From positions 1 to 14,718 of the forward strand of contig JAMDDA010000089.1 of assembly GCA_023488925.1 (NCBI GenBank): 14,718 bases of DNA, given 5' to 3'. Under the pieces are notes generated by a model. That model was not told the origin of the DNA. It searched no databases and saw only the letters and a list, made by a program, of their open reading frames with translations. Origin of the DNA: Actinomycetota bacterium (GTDB taxonomy: Bacteria; Actinomycetota; Thermoleophilia; RBG-16-64-13). This document shows, in pieces, positions 7,320-14,718 of this stretch; within the stretch, counting starts at the first letter, position 1, and every line of letters starts with the position of its first letter. The position numbers and the translations under genes were made by a program.

Positions 7320-8015
7320 TTATTTCTGCTTGGCGAGGAACTCGCCGATGGCCTGCCGGTCCGCTTCACTGACGTTGGTCTGCGGGGGCATCTTCGCGTT
7401 CGGATTTATGGTCGTGGGAGCGGCAATGTAGGCCGCGATGGTGGCGGCATCGTACTTGGCCCCTACCTGATCGAGCGCGGGGCCGATGCTGCCCCCTTGG
7501 CCGCCGATGGAGTGGCAGCCCATGCACTGCGCCTTGAACGCTGCCGCCCCGGGGGACAGACCGGCGCCCTGCAGGCGGCGCTGATCGGGCGACTGGGTGT
7601 ACTTCCGGTCTTGCGGGGGCCAGTCGTGGTTGTCGATATTGTTGGTCCACTCCAGGAAGGCCACCAGGTCGGTCGCCTCTTGCTCGGTCAAACCCAGGTT
7701 GGGCATCTTGCGGAAGGAGTTGGCGAAGACCGTTTCGGGGTGAAGAACCACTGTCTTGATGCCCTCCGCCCCGATGCGGGCGTAGGCCCGGGTCAGGTCG
7801 GGCGCGTAGTAGACTCCGAAGCCAAGGATAGTGTGGCATTCGTTGCAGTTCTTCTTCTCGAACACGCGCTTGCCCGCCACCACCTGCTCACTGAGCTTGT
7901 CTGCGTTGGTCAGGGCGGCCACCTGCTGGTGGGTGTCCCAGGTGAGAGCCAGGAAGAGGACCAGGGAAGCCAGCGTACCTGCCAAGAAGACGAGAAAAGC
8001 GTTGCGATTGCTCAC
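7320..8015 (-). CDS. norC: Nitric oxide reductase cytochrome c subunit with an extra C-terminal haem-c domain
   Basis: A 231-residue membrane-anchored cytochrome. A single N-terminal helix (about 7-25) is followed by the NorC domain with CNECH (57-61), LGFGVYYAPDL and the axial-Met candidate KMPNLGL (Met104), ending in the typical NNIDNHDWPP. Ordinary NorC stops there at about 150 residues. Here a linker of about 30 residues leads to a second cytochrome c domain with CMGCH (164-168), GSIGPAL and KMPP (Met209). The protein should sit on the outer face of the membrane and pass electrons to NorB. GTG at 8015 is chosen because AAAGGAGGTGA lies at ideal distance; the GTG at 8024 is part of that site. 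The second domain may be a fused electron donor. Confidence 0.93.
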   Translation of the reverse strand: MSNRNAFLVFLAGTLASLVLFLALTWDTHQQVAALTNADKLSEQVVAGKRVFEKKNCNECHTILGFGVYYAPDLTRAYARIGAEGIKTVVLHPETVFANSFRKMPNLGLTEQEATDLVAFLEWTNNIDNHDWPPQDRKYTQSPDQRRLQGAGLSPGAAAFKAQCMGCHSIGGQGGSIGPALDQVGAKYDAATIAAYIAAPTTINPNAKMPPQTNVSEADRQAIGEFLAKQK

Positions 8016-8061
8016 GATGTTCACCTCCTTTCGTTGGGCGAGGGATCCGACGTCGCCCTGA

Positions 8062-8084
8062 TTTCACCATAATCACGGTGGAAA
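8062..8084. promoter_or_regulatory. Imperfect inverted repeat upstream of norC
   Basis: TTTCACC (8062-8068) and GGTGGAAA (8077-8084) form an imperfect palindrome around an AT-rich centre, 47-70 bases before the norC start. The position suits an operator or promoter for a nitrosative-stress or anaerobic regulator. It does not match the FNR/DNR box TTGATN4ATCAA. No good -35/-10 pair could be fixed nearby. Confidence 0.3.
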
Positions 8085-8144
8085 CGCAAGCAGTATTCCG
8101 CCCGCCGCGAGATACCTTGCCACCGCGGTCCCGCCAACAAGGGC

Positions 8145-8173
8145 GAGGGCGGCGCCGGGGTGGCGCCGCCCTC
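8145..8173. terminator. Strong GC hairpin between aminotransferase and norC (outer)
   Basis: GAGGGCGGCGCC (8145-8156), a five-base loop and its exact reverse complement (8162-8173) form a perfect 12-bp stem. It sits after the aminotransferase gene in the direction of transcription and before norC. No T-run follows on either strand. Confidence 0.5.
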
Positions 8174-8176
8174 GGA

Positions 8177-8211
8177 AAGGGTCCCGCGCATGGGGGGGAG
8201 GCGGGACCCTT
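8177..8211. terminator. Hairpin just after the aminotransferase gene (inner)
   Basis: AAGGGTCCCGC (8177-8187) and GCGGGACCCTT (8201-8211) are exact reverse complements with a 13-base loop. On the minus strand the stem begins 10 bases after the aminotransferase stop and ends in TT before the second hairpin. The pair probably ends the catabolic operon and separates it from norCB. Confidence 0.55.
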
Positions 8212-8221
8212 CAGGGGGCGG

Positions 8222-9571
8222 TTACCCGGTGACGGCCTCGTCGGTAATCGCGAGACCCTCGTCGAAGATCGCGAAGGCTTCACGCAGCTCCTGCTCGGTG
8301 ATGCAGAGCGGCGGATTCGAGAAGAAGGTGTTCCAGTTCACGAACACGAACAGGCCGTTCTCCTTGAAGAAAGCACTCAGCTTCGCCATCTCCGGGCTCG
8401 TCCCGTTGAAGGGGGCCATGGGCTCCTTGGTGGTCCGATTGCGCACCAGCTCGACCGCCCCGAAAAGGCCGATGGAGCGGACATCGCCCACCGACGGGTG
8501 CTTGGCTTTCAGTTCCTGCAGCAGCTGCGCCATGACTGCACCGACCCGCCGGGCGTTGCCCACGAGGTCGTCTTCGTGCATCACCTTCAGGTTGGCCACC
8601 GCCGCCGCCAACGACATCGGGTGCGCGTTGTAGGTGAGACCGCCGTAAAACTTGCGTTCCTGGTAGAAGTCGGCGATCTTCTGACTGATGGCGACCGCGC
8701 CCAGCGGCAGATAGGCCGAGGTCAGGCCCTTGGCCATGGTGATGAGGTCGGGCACCACGCCCCAGTGATCGACGGCGAACCATGCCCCGGTGCGCCCCAG
8801 ACCCGCCATGACTTCGTCGCACACCAGCAGGATGCCGTAGCGGTCACAGAGCTCCCGCAGCCCCTGCAGGTAGCCGTCGGGCGGCACGATGAGGCCGTTG
8901 GTGCCGGTCACCGTCTCGATGAACACGGCCGCGATGGTCTGCGGACCCTCGTACATGATCACTTCTTCGATCTGGTCGAGGCACTTCCGGGCGAAGACCG
9001 CGTCGCTGTCGCCCTCCTCGTACAGCTGGCTCCGGTACTTGTATGGGTCGAAGACCCGGATAATCCCCGGGATGCCGGGCTCGTTGGGCCAGCGCCGCGG
9101 ATCTCCGGTGAGGGTCATGGCCCCGGCCGTCGCCCCGTGGTAGGAGCGGTAGCGGGTGATGATCTTCTGTCGGCCGGTGAAGTCCCGAGCCAGCTTGATG
9201 GCGTTCTCGTTGGCCTCGGCGCCGCCCAGCGTGAAGAAGAACGTATTCAGGTCACCCGGGGTCACCTCGGCCAGCATCGGGCCGATCTCGGCGCGCACCC
9301 GGGTGGCCATGCCCGGGCCGGCGTAGGCCAACTCCTCGGCCTGAGCCTTGATGGCGTCGATGACACGTTGGTCCCCGTGGCCGATGTTGACGCACATGAG
9401 CTGGGAGTTCATGTCGATGTAGCGCTTCCCGGCGGCGTCCCAGAAATAGATGCCCTTGGCCTTGGCCATGGGGATGGGATTCACGGCGGCCTGAGCCGAC
9501 CACGAGAAGAAGGAATGCTTCTTGGTGAGGGCGACGATCTCTTCAGCAGACATCACGTTGGTCGGGGTCAT
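8222..9571 (-). CDS. Class III PLP aminotransferase, omega-amino acid:pyruvate type (taurine or beta-alanine)
   Basis: A 449-residue fold-type I aminotransferase of the cytoplasm. Visible landmarks are YFWDAAGKRYIDMNSQ (from 42), the phosphate-binding GGAEANENAIKLAR (116-129), RYRSYHGAT (140-148) and LLVCDEVMAGLGRTG (Asp252 holds the PLP ring nitrogen). The Schiff-base Lys281 is in ITMAKGLTSAYLPLGAV. This pattern resembles taurine:pyruvate and beta-alanine:pyruvate aminotransferases. The alanine dehydrogenase gene upstream fits an enzyme that produces alanine from pyruvate, and the MmsA-type dehydrogenase fits a semialdehyde product. I infer beta-alanine or a related omega-amino acid as more likely than taurine, because no sulfoacetaldehyde enzyme is visible. 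The ATG at 9571 has CTGGAGG nine bases upstream. Confidence 0.88.
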   Translation of the reverse strand: MTPTNVMSAEEIVALTKKHSFFSWSAQAAVNPIPMAKAKGIYFWDAAGKRYIDMNSQLMCVNIGHGDQRVIDAIKAQAEELAYAGPGMATRVRAEIGPMLAEVTPGDLNTFFFTLGGAEANENAIKLARDFTGRQKIITRYRSYHGATAGAMTLTGDPRRWPNEPGIPGIIRVFDPYKYRSQLYEEGDSDAVFARKCLDQIEEVIMYEGPQTIAAVFIETVTGTNGLIVPPDGYLQGLRELCDRYGILLVCDEVMAGLGRTGAWFAVDHWGVVPDLITMAKGLTSAYLPLGAVAISQKIADFYQERKFYGGLTYNAHPMSLAAAVANLKVMHEDDLVGNARRVGAVMAQLLQELKAKHPSVGDVRSIGLFGAVELVRNRTTKEPMAPFNGTSPEMAKLSAFFKENGLFVFVNWNTFFSNPPLCITEQELREAFAIFDEGLAITDEAVTG

Positions 9572-9610
9572 GTATGCAAGCCTCCAGTTACCATGGATGA
9601 AGGTGTGACC

Positions 9611-9643
9611 GGGCGGCTCCGCCGGTCACCGGCGGAGCCGCCC
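9611..9643. repeat. Perfect 15-bp inverted repeat inside the catabolic operon
   Basis: GGGCGGCTCCGCCGG (9611-9625), a three-base TCA loop and its exact reverse complement (9629-9643) fill most of the 77-base gap between the alanine dehydrogenase and aminotransferase genes. No T-run follows. In the mRNA it would be a very stable stem, which may act as a partial terminator or protect one part of the message. Confidence 0.75.
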
Positions 9644-9648
9644 CCTCT

Positions 9649-10764
9649 CTAATGCAGGACCTCCTCGGGCACGCAGCAGGTATACCCGAGATCGCGCGCC
9701 ACCGGTGCGCAGGCCACCTTGCCGTCGATCACGTTCAGGCCCTTGAGCAGCGCCTGATCCCTGAGCAGGGCCTCCGCGGGACCGTGCTCCGCCAGCTGCA
9801 GCACATAGGGCAGCGTCACGTTGGTCAGGGCGAAGGTCGACGTACGGGCGACCGCCCCGGGCATGTTGGCCACACAATAGTGCACCACCCCGTCCACCAC
9901 GAATGTGGGTTCATCGTGGGTGGTGGGATGTGTCGTCTCCACGCAGCCGCCTTGATCCACGGCCACATCGACGATCACGGCGCCTTCCTGCATGGTCGGC
10001 AGCATGTCGCGGGTGATGAGGTGCGGCGTCCGCGCTCCCGGGATCAACACGGCCCCGATGATCAGATCGGCGTCGGTGATCTCCTCCCGGATGGCGTACT
10101 CGGAGCTCACCAGCAACGTCACCTTGCCGGAGAACACGTCGTCGAGGTAGCGCAGCCGTTCCAGATTGACGTCGAGGATGGTCACCGAGGCGCCCATACC
10201 GAGCGCCATCTTGGCTGCGTTCAGGCCGACCACGCCGCCGCCCAAGATGACCACCTTGCCCGGGCGGGTACCGGGGACACCGCCGAGGAGCTGTCCCCGA
10301 CCGCCGTTGGCCTTCTCGAGGCAGTGGGCCCCGACCTGGATAGACAGCCGCCCGGCCACCTCGCTCATGGGCGTGAGCACGGGCAGACTGCCGTCGGCCA
10401 GCTGAATGGTCTCGTACGCGATGCCCACCACCCGCCGGTCCAGCAGAGCCTGGGTGAGCTCGGGCGCCGAGGCCAGATGGAGGAAGGTGAAGAGCACCTG
10501 CCCCTCGTGCATCAGCGCGTATTCGGCCGGCAAGGGCTCCTTCACCTTCACGATCAGGTCGGCCGCCTCGTAGACGGTCTCCGCGTCGGGTACGAGCCGG
10601 GCCCCGGCGGCCATGAACTCGGCGTCCATGATGCCGCTCCCCAGACCGGCCCCCTCCTGCACGAACACGGTGTGTCCGGCTGCGGTCAGGGCGCGCACCC
10701 CGGCCGGAACCATCCCTACACGATACTCGTGGTTCTTGATCTCCTTGGGCAGACCGAGCTTCAC
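9649..10764 (-). CDS. ald: Alanine dehydrogenase
   Basis: A 371-residue NAD-dependent enzyme that interconverts L-alanine with pyruvate and ammonia. The family's active-site residues are visible: Arg15 in [10 protein letters not shown], Lys75 in VKVKEPLP and His96 in FTFLHLA. The NAD site [19 protein letters not shown] is followed by ILDVNLERL with its acidic ribose-binding residue, which supports NAD use. [19 protein letters not shown] near the end is typical. The length matches the family. The start is the GTG at 10764, with GGAAAGGAG seven bases ahead. It lies between the MmsA-type dehydrogenase and the aminotransferase genes, where it would recycle the alanine made by the latter into pyruvate. 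Confidence 0.96.
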   Translation of the reverse strand: MKLGLPKEIKNHEYRVGMVPAGVRALTAAGHTVFVQEGAGLGSGIMDAEFMAAGARLVPDAETVYEAADLIVKVKEPLPAEYALMHEGQVLFTFLHLASAPELTQALLDRRVVGIAYETIQLADGSLPVLTPMSEVAGRLSIQVGAHCLEKANGGRGQLLGGVPGTRPGKVVILGGGVVGLNAAKMALGMGASVTILDVNLERLRYLDDVFSGKVTLLVSSEYAIREEITDADLIIGAVLIPGARTPHLITRDMLPTMQEGAVIVDVAVDQGGCVETTHPTTHDEPTFVVDGVVHYCVANMPGAVARTSTFALTNVTLPYVLQLAEHGPAEALLRDQALLKGLNVIDGKVACAPVARDLGYTCCVPEEVLH

Positions 10765-10807
10765 CTCGGACTCCTTTCCGGACGATGGTCCCGACCCGCT
10801 CGGCGGT

Positions 10808-12349
10808 CTAGCTCCACGTGCTCGCGCTCTTGGCGTCCCAGATCCAGCGGTTCACCACGACTTTCTTGTCGGTGAAGAAGTCGATGGCGTCCCGGCCCTG
10901 GCCGTGCAGATCCCCGAAGAAAGAATCCTTGCGGCCGGCGAAGGGGAAGTAGGCCATGGCCGCGGGAACACCCACGTTTATGCCGATGTTGCCGGCGTTG
11001 GCCTCGTACTTGAACTTGCGCGCCGTCCAGCCGTCCTGCGTGTAGATGGAAGCCGCGTTGCCGTAGCGGCCCTTGTCGATGATCTCGAGGGCCTCGTCCA
11101 GAGAACCGACCTTCATGATGCAGGCCACGGGGCCGAAGATCTCCTCCTTGGCGATGGTCATGTCGGTGGTCACGTTGTCGAAAATCGTCGGGCCGACGAA
11201 GTAGCCGTCCTCGCAGCCCGGAGTGATGACCTCGGGGTTACGCCCGTCGAGCAGCAGGGTGGCGCCTTCGGCGATGCCGGTTTCGATCAAGCTCAGGATG
11301 CGCTCCTTGGCCGCCTTGGAGATGACCGGGCCCATGGCGGCCCGCTCGTCGAGACCGTAGCCCACGGTGACGTCCTTGGCCGCAGCCACGAAGGCTTCGG
11401 CCGCCCGCCTATGGGTCTCTTCCCCCACGCAGACAAGCACCGAGCCGGCCAGGCAGCGCTCGCCCGCACAGCCGAAGAAGGAGTTGATCCAGTTCTTGGC
11501 CGCCTTGTCGAGCACGGCGTCGGGCATGACCACCAGGTGGTTCTTGGCCCCGGCCTGGGCCTGCACGCGCTTCTTGTACTTGGCGCCTTCCTGGTAGACG
11601 TAGTGGCCCACGCGCGTGGAACCCACGAAACTGAGGCCGCGGACGAGGGGATGGTGCAGGAGGGCGTCCACCACTTCCTTGTCGCCGTTGACCATGTTCA
11701 TCACGCCGGCCGGCAGACCGATCTGATCCAGAAGCTCGAAGATCAGGAACTGGCTGATGGGATCCTGTTCCGAGGGCTTGACGATGTAGGTGTTGCCCGC
11801 CGCGATGGCATAGGGCCAGAACCAGAACGGCACCATCGCCGGGAAGTTGAACGGAGCGATGCAGGCAAAGACACCCAGAGGCTGGCGGATCATCTCCTCG
11901 TCGATGCCCGGGCCGGCGCCGTCCTCCAGGTTGTAGCCCATCATGAGCGAGGGCATGCCCGCGGCCACCTCCAGATGCTCGATCGCCCGCATGATGGAGC
12001 CGCGCGCTTCTTCCAGGCTCTTGCCGTGCTCCTGGGTGACTACGCGGGCCAGGTCCTCGAAGTTCTCCTCCATGAGGGCCTTCATCCTGTAGAGGTACTG
12101 CACTCGGGTCTGCGGGGGCACCCGCCGCCACTCCTTGAACGCCGCCTGGGCGGCCTGGGCGGCCTTGTCGACCTCGGCGGCGGTCGAGAGGGCCACACTG
12201 CCGATCTCCTTACCCGTGGCCGGGTTTTCGATCGGGAGAACGCGGGTGCTCTCCGAGAGCACGAAGGCGCCGCCTATGTAGTTGGGAATGGCTCCATAGT
12301 GGGCCTTGTATTCGGGGATGAGCACGACCGGGGTGCTGGCTGTTGCCAT
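10808..12349 (-). CDS. mmsA: CoA-acylating methylmalonate/malonate-semialdehyde dehydrogenase family protein
   Basis: A 513-residue aldehyde dehydrogenase. Features of the MmsA branch are visible: [17 protein letters not shown] (163-179), KPSEQDP, and [18 protein letters not shown], with Asn270 where hydrolytic ALDHs carry the general-base Glu. [13 protein letters not shown] carries the catalytic Cys299, and [15 protein letters not shown] comes late. Such enzymes turn malonate or methylmalonate semialdehyde into acetyl- or propionyl-CoA with CO2 release and NADH. The N-terminus is some 15-20 residues longer than usual, starting at ATG 12349 with AAGGAGG ten bases upstream. It is the first gene of the operon and is transcribed away from the PucR-type gene. 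The product could instead act on another semialdehyde; the family call is firm, the substrate is not. Confidence 0.9.
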   Translation of the reverse strand: MATASTPVVLIPEYKAHYGAIPNYIGGAFVLSESTRVLPIENPATGKEIGSVALSTAAEVDKAAQAAQAAFKEWRRVPPQTRVQYLYRMKALMEENFEDLARVVTQEHGKSLEEARGSIMRAIEHLEVAAGMPSLMMGYNLEDGAGPGIDEEMIRQPLGVFACIAPFNFPAMVPFWFWPYAIAAGNTYIVKPSEQDPISQFLIFELLDQIGLPAGVMNMVNGDKEVVDALLHHPLVRGLSFVGSTRVGHYVYQEGAKYKKRVQAQAGAKNHLVVMPDAVLDKAAKNWINSFFGCAGERCLAGSVLVCVGEETHRRAAEAFVAAAKDVTVGYGLDERAAMGPVISKAAKERILSLIETGIAEGATLLLDGRNPEVITPGCEDGYFVGPTIFDNVTTDMTIAKEEIFGPVACIMKVGSLDEALEIIDKGRYGNAASIYTQDGWTARKFKYEANAGNIGINVGVPAAMAYFPFAGRKDSFFGDLHGQGRDAIDFFTDKKVVVNRWIWDAKSASTWS

Positions 12350-12480
12350 GAGTGCGAAGCCTCCTTCTCGGGAAATGCGGTGAAACTCCCCCACAAAATC
12401 GTCAGGCTCCCAGCCTAGCCGCCGAACCCGAAAGACGTCGAGTGGTATCATGCACCCGATTCAGGGGGAAGGGCAGCGTC
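12350..12480. promoter_or_regulatory. Divergent promoter region between mmsA and the PucR-type gene
   Basis: This 131-base gap must hold promoters for both directions. On the plus strand TATCAT (12446-12451) is a possible -10 box for the regulator gene, without a clear -35. A short inverted repeat AGGCT-CCC-AGCCT (12404-12416) lies in the middle and is a weak operator candidate. Confidence 0.4.
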
Positions 12481-14148
12481 GTGCACAGCACCAACAAACC
12501 AGCGTTAACGGTGGCCGATCTTCTGGCCGAGAAGGACTTTGGCCTCGAGCTGGTCGCCGGGGCCGGATCCACGGATCGCCCCATCGAAGGCATTCATCTC
12601 TCCGAGCTGGAGGATCCCACGCCCTGGATGCTGCCCCACAGCATCCTGCTCGCCACCGGGGTCAATATCGAGCCCGACCCGGCGGCGGGAGCCCGCCTGG
12701 TGGAAGTCCTGGCGGCGGCGAACATGTCCGCCTTGGGGATCGCTCTGGACCACTACCTCCCCGTGCTACCCACGACCATGGTCCGCCGGGCCGAGGATCT
12801 CGGCTTCCCCCTCTTCACGGCACCCATGACCATCCCTTTCCGGCGGATCACCGCCTTCGTCTACAACGCCCTCGCCTCCCAGGACATGTACCGACTCCGC
12901 CGCAGCTTGAGCGTGCAGAGCCACCTGCTCGAGCTTCTCATCGAGGAGCGGGGCATGGCCGATCTGGTGGCCGACTTGAGCCGTTTGCTCGAGACGACGG
13001 TCCTGCTCTTCGACGGCCGCGGGACGATCCTGGCCGAGACCCAAGGCCACCCCCGCCTCTCGTCCCGCACCCGCGCCGGCCTCTGGCGCTCTTACCTGGA
13101 GCACCGCGGCCGCCGGGAGCCCCTCCCCGCCTTCCAATCGGGCGGGTTCCGCGTCTCGTACCGGGAAGTGACCCTCTACGGGCGGGCCGAGCGGGTGCTC
13201 ATGGCCGCCTACGCCAACCGCCCCATTCCCGAGCTGGCCGAGACCACGCTCTCTTTCGCCCAGAAGTTGCTGACTCTCGACCGCCTGCGCGAGCGCGACG
13301 TGGCCACCCTGCAGCGGAGGATGCGCAGCGGCCTGATGGACGATCTGGTCTCGGGTATCGGCACCGAGCGGGAGCTCGCCGAACGCATGCGCCAGTACGG
13401 CCTCGATCCGACCCGACCCTGGCGCGTGGCCGTGTACGACGTCGACGGGTTCAGCGACCACTTCCAGAAAACCCCGGCGCGGCAAGGCCAGCGGGAGGAG
13501 CAGATCCAAGCCTTCAAGAGCGCTTTCCTGGACAGCACCGAGGCTTTCCTGGCCTCACAGGGGCTGCCCTACCTCACGGTCCTCAAGGGGGATTCGGTGG
13601 CCGCCCTGATCCAGTTCGCCGACCCCGGCCAGGCCGGCTCGGAGAGGACCTTGGCCGCCCTCCGCGAACGCCTCGAGGCCGATCTCGCCCCGGTTACCCT
13701 GAGTGTGGGCGTTTCGGCCCCGGCCACCGGCGCCTCCGCCGCCGTGGTCGCCTTCAAGCAGGCCCGGGAGGCCTTGGCGTTGGCCAGCCAGGGCGGCGCG
13801 GTGCGGATCCGTTTCTTCGATCAGATCCACCCCCAGAACCGGCTTCTGGAGGGTCAGAGCGACGAGACCCTCGCCGCCATCTACGAGGAGACCTTGGGGC
13901 CGCTGCTGGAGTACGATGCGATCCACCGGGCCCGACTGGTCCACACGCTGCAGGTGTATATGGGGGAAGACCGCTCCATCGCCCGCGCAGCCCATGCCCT
14001 GTATATGCACAGGAACACTCTGACCAAGCGCCTGGCCCGCATCGAGCAGCTGCTGGGCCGGAGTCTCTCCGCCACCGACGATCTGGTGGCCATCGATCTG
14101 GGGCTGAAAGCGGCGGAGCTTCTCTCGGGAAAGGAAAGGACCCCCTGA
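12481..14148 (+). CDS. PucR/CdaR-family transcriptional regulator
   Basis: A 555-residue DNA-binding regulator. The N-terminal PucR domain spans about residues 8-125 (LTVADLL, GIHLSELEDPTPWML, LGIALDHY, FPLFTAP). A middle region covers about 150-290. A degenerate GGDEF-like segment follows at about 310-440 (RVAVYDVDGF and LSVGVS). The C-terminal helix-turn-helix closes the protein, with YMGEDRSIARAAHALYMHRN and then TLTKRLARIEQLLGRSL, the typical ending of this family. GGDEF catalytic residues are not seen, so no cyclic-di-GMP synthesis is expected. The GTG at 12481 follows GGGGGAAGG and starts just ahead of the domain; upstream in-frame starts lack a binding site. Divergent placement suggests it controls the mmsA-ald-aminotransferase operon, sensing a pathway compound. 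Confidence 0.92.
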   Translation: MHSTNKPALTVADLLAEKDFGLELVAGAGSTDRPIEGIHLSELEDPTPWMLPHSILLATGVNIEPDPAAGARLVEVLAAANMSALGIALDHYLPVLPTTMVRRAEDLGFPLFTAPMTIPFRRITAFVYNALASQDMYRLRRSLSVQSHLLELLIEERGMADLVADLSRLLETTVLLFDGRGTILAETQGHPRLSSRTRAGLWRSYLEHRGRREPLPAFQSGGFRVSYREVTLYGRAERVLMAAYANRPIPELAETTLSFAQKLLTLDRLRERDVATLQRRMRSGLMDDLVSGIGTERELAERMRQYGLDPTRPWRVAVYDVDGFSDHFQKTPARQGQREEQIQAFKSAFLDSTEAFLASQGLPYLTVLKGDSVAALIQFADPGQAGSERTLAALRERLEADLAPVTLSVGVSAPATGASAAVVAFKQAREALALASQGGAVRIRFFDQIHPQNRLLEGQSDETLAAIYEETLGPLLEYDAIHRARLVHTLQVYMGEDRSIARAAHALYMHRNTLTKRLARIEQLLGRSLSATDDLVAIDLGLKAAELLSGKERTP

Positions 14149-14149
14149 C

Positions 14150-14718
14150 ATGACAGCATCGACCAACGGGGCGGACGCCCCTCCCCCCCTGGAGCACCTC
14201 ATACCCTCTCTGCGTGAGCTCCTCGCGTGCGTCGCGGAGGTGGTAGACGTGCGTCCGCTGAACGACGAGGAACGCGCCCGCATCCGCCGGCTCGAAGACG
14301 AGGCACAGCAGACCGGAGCGGTGGGAGGACTCATGCAATTCGTGAACGAAGGCATCCAGCGCGCGCTCGACTCCCACGCGGTCTTCGCCGTGCTCACCGG
14401 CCCCATGGTCGACGATCCCCCCACACCTTGGACCATCATGCTCGACGAGGATGACCGCGTCATAGGCGAATGGCTCCCCGCGAGTCGCGTCGCCGAGGCA
14501 CGAGAGAGCGGCCGCTGCATTTTCCTCTCCGACGATTTCGTCATGTACAAGGATCGGCGCCCCAAGGGCAACGCGCGCTTCGTCATGCCTTTCATCTGCC
14601 TCCCAGTGGGCGAGAACGACCCGGTTTTCTCCGTTTGTGGAGTGGGCTCGCCCTCGACGCCCGCCGACGAGTACATCCGCTCGCTGATGGGTAATCCGGG
14701 CAAGGACGTGGGCACGCT
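14150..14718 (+). CDS. Unrecognised protein coupled to the PucR-type gene (cut by window edge)
   Basis: An open frame of 189 codons without a stop, beginning MTASTNGADAPPPLEHLIP. Its ATG lies one base after the regulator's TGA, with AAAGGAAAGGA about ten bases upstream, so translation is probably coupled. The visible part is soluble and rather acidic. A helical N-terminal stretch (about 12-75) with ERARIRRLEDEAQQTG is followed by a likely alpha/beta part with PWTIMLDEDDRVIGEWLP (about 94-111), CIFLSDDFVMYKDRRPKG and RFVMPFICLPVGENDPVFSV. No signal peptide, membrane helix or catalytic motif known to me is seen. Position suggests a partner in sensing or in the same omega-amino acid pathway, but I do not recognise the family and give no function. 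Confidence 0.75.
   Translation, partial: MTASTNGADAPPPLEHLIPSLRELLACVAEVVDVRPLNDEERARIRRLEDEAQQTGAVGGLMQFVNEGIQRALDSHAVFAVLTGPMVDDPPTPWTIMLDEDDRVIGEWLPASRVAEARESGRCIFLSDDFVMYKDRRPKGNARFVMPFICLPVGENDPVFSVCGVGSPSTPADEYIRSLMGNPGKDVGT

Noticed and set aside
5741..7372. Plus-strand frame of over 500 codons opposite norB
   Set aside because: Shadow of norB. The translation is low-complexity His/Glu/Gln-rich with no domain.
8050..8090. FNR/DNR box controlling norCB
   Set aside because: TGAT and ATCA half-sites occur but the spacing is wrong for TTGATN4ATCAA. Only an imperfect palindrome of unknown specificity can be claimed.
10613..12418. Plus-strand frame of about 600 codons opposite mmsA
   Set aside because: Shadow of the aldehyde dehydrogenase gene, which has all catalytic motifs on the minus strand.
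13555..14715. Minus-strand frame of 386 codons at the right end
   Set aside because: Antisense to the C-terminal helix-turn-helix of the PucR-type regulator and to the coupled plus-strand frame. It has no recognisable motif.

Overview
The window is GC-rich (roughly two thirds G+C by eye). It carries dense, short-gap operons with strong AGGAGG-type ribosome binding sites and several GTG or TTG starts. Gene content is aerobic/denitrifying central metabolism: a succinate dehydrogenase with two small membrane anchors, a two-subunit iron-sulfur (class I) fumarase, a cytochrome-c-type nitric oxide reductase, and a PucR-type regulator. Together this suggests a high-GC bacterium of the deep-branching Firmicutes or actinobacterial kind, possibly thermophilic. 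That placement is inference; there is no rRNA or other taxonomic marker here.

Layout. (1) Positions 1-3750, minus strand, form a C4-dicarboxylate operon in the order malic enzyme, fumarase alpha, fumarase beta, sdhC, sdhD, sdhA. SdhA runs off the left edge. Fumarase and Sdh genes overlap or nearly touch. (2) Positions 3751-4117 are a 367-base divergent intergenic region. It holds an AT-rich island, a candidate minus-strand promoter followed by two hairpins and a T-run (a terminated leader or small RNA in front of the malic enzyme gene), and a perfect 25-bp tandem duplication in front of trpS. (3) Positions 4118-5823, plus strand, hold trpS and then a small protein with an intact histidine-kinase H-box but a decayed ATP-binding domain. 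(4) A very strong GC hairpin at 5861-5890 separates this from convergent norCB (5903-8015, minus), whose NorC carries a second haem-c domain. (5) Positions 8222-12349, minus strand, hold a catabolic operon: MmsA-type CoA-acylating aldehyde dehydrogenase, alanine dehydrogenase, then an omega-amino acid (taurine or beta-alanine type) pyruvate aminotransferase. (6) Diverging from it on the plus strand are a PucR-type activator (12481-14148) and, one base after its stop, an unrecognised gene that runs off the right edge.

How they fit together. Malic enzyme, fumarase and succinate dehydrogenase connect pyruvate, malate, fumarate and succinate and feed electrons to the quinone pool; the NO reductase is a possible electron sink. 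In the right-hand cluster the aminotransferase would move an amino group from an omega-amino acid to pyruvate. Alanine dehydrogenase would turn the alanine back into pyruvate, ammonia and NADH. The MmsA-type enzyme would oxidise the semialdehyde to an acyl-CoA. The divergent PucR protein is the obvious candidate regulator. The best leads for something new are the unknown gene coupled to PucR, the pseudokinase-like H-box protein behind trpS, the di-haem NorC, and the leader RNA of the malic enzyme operon.
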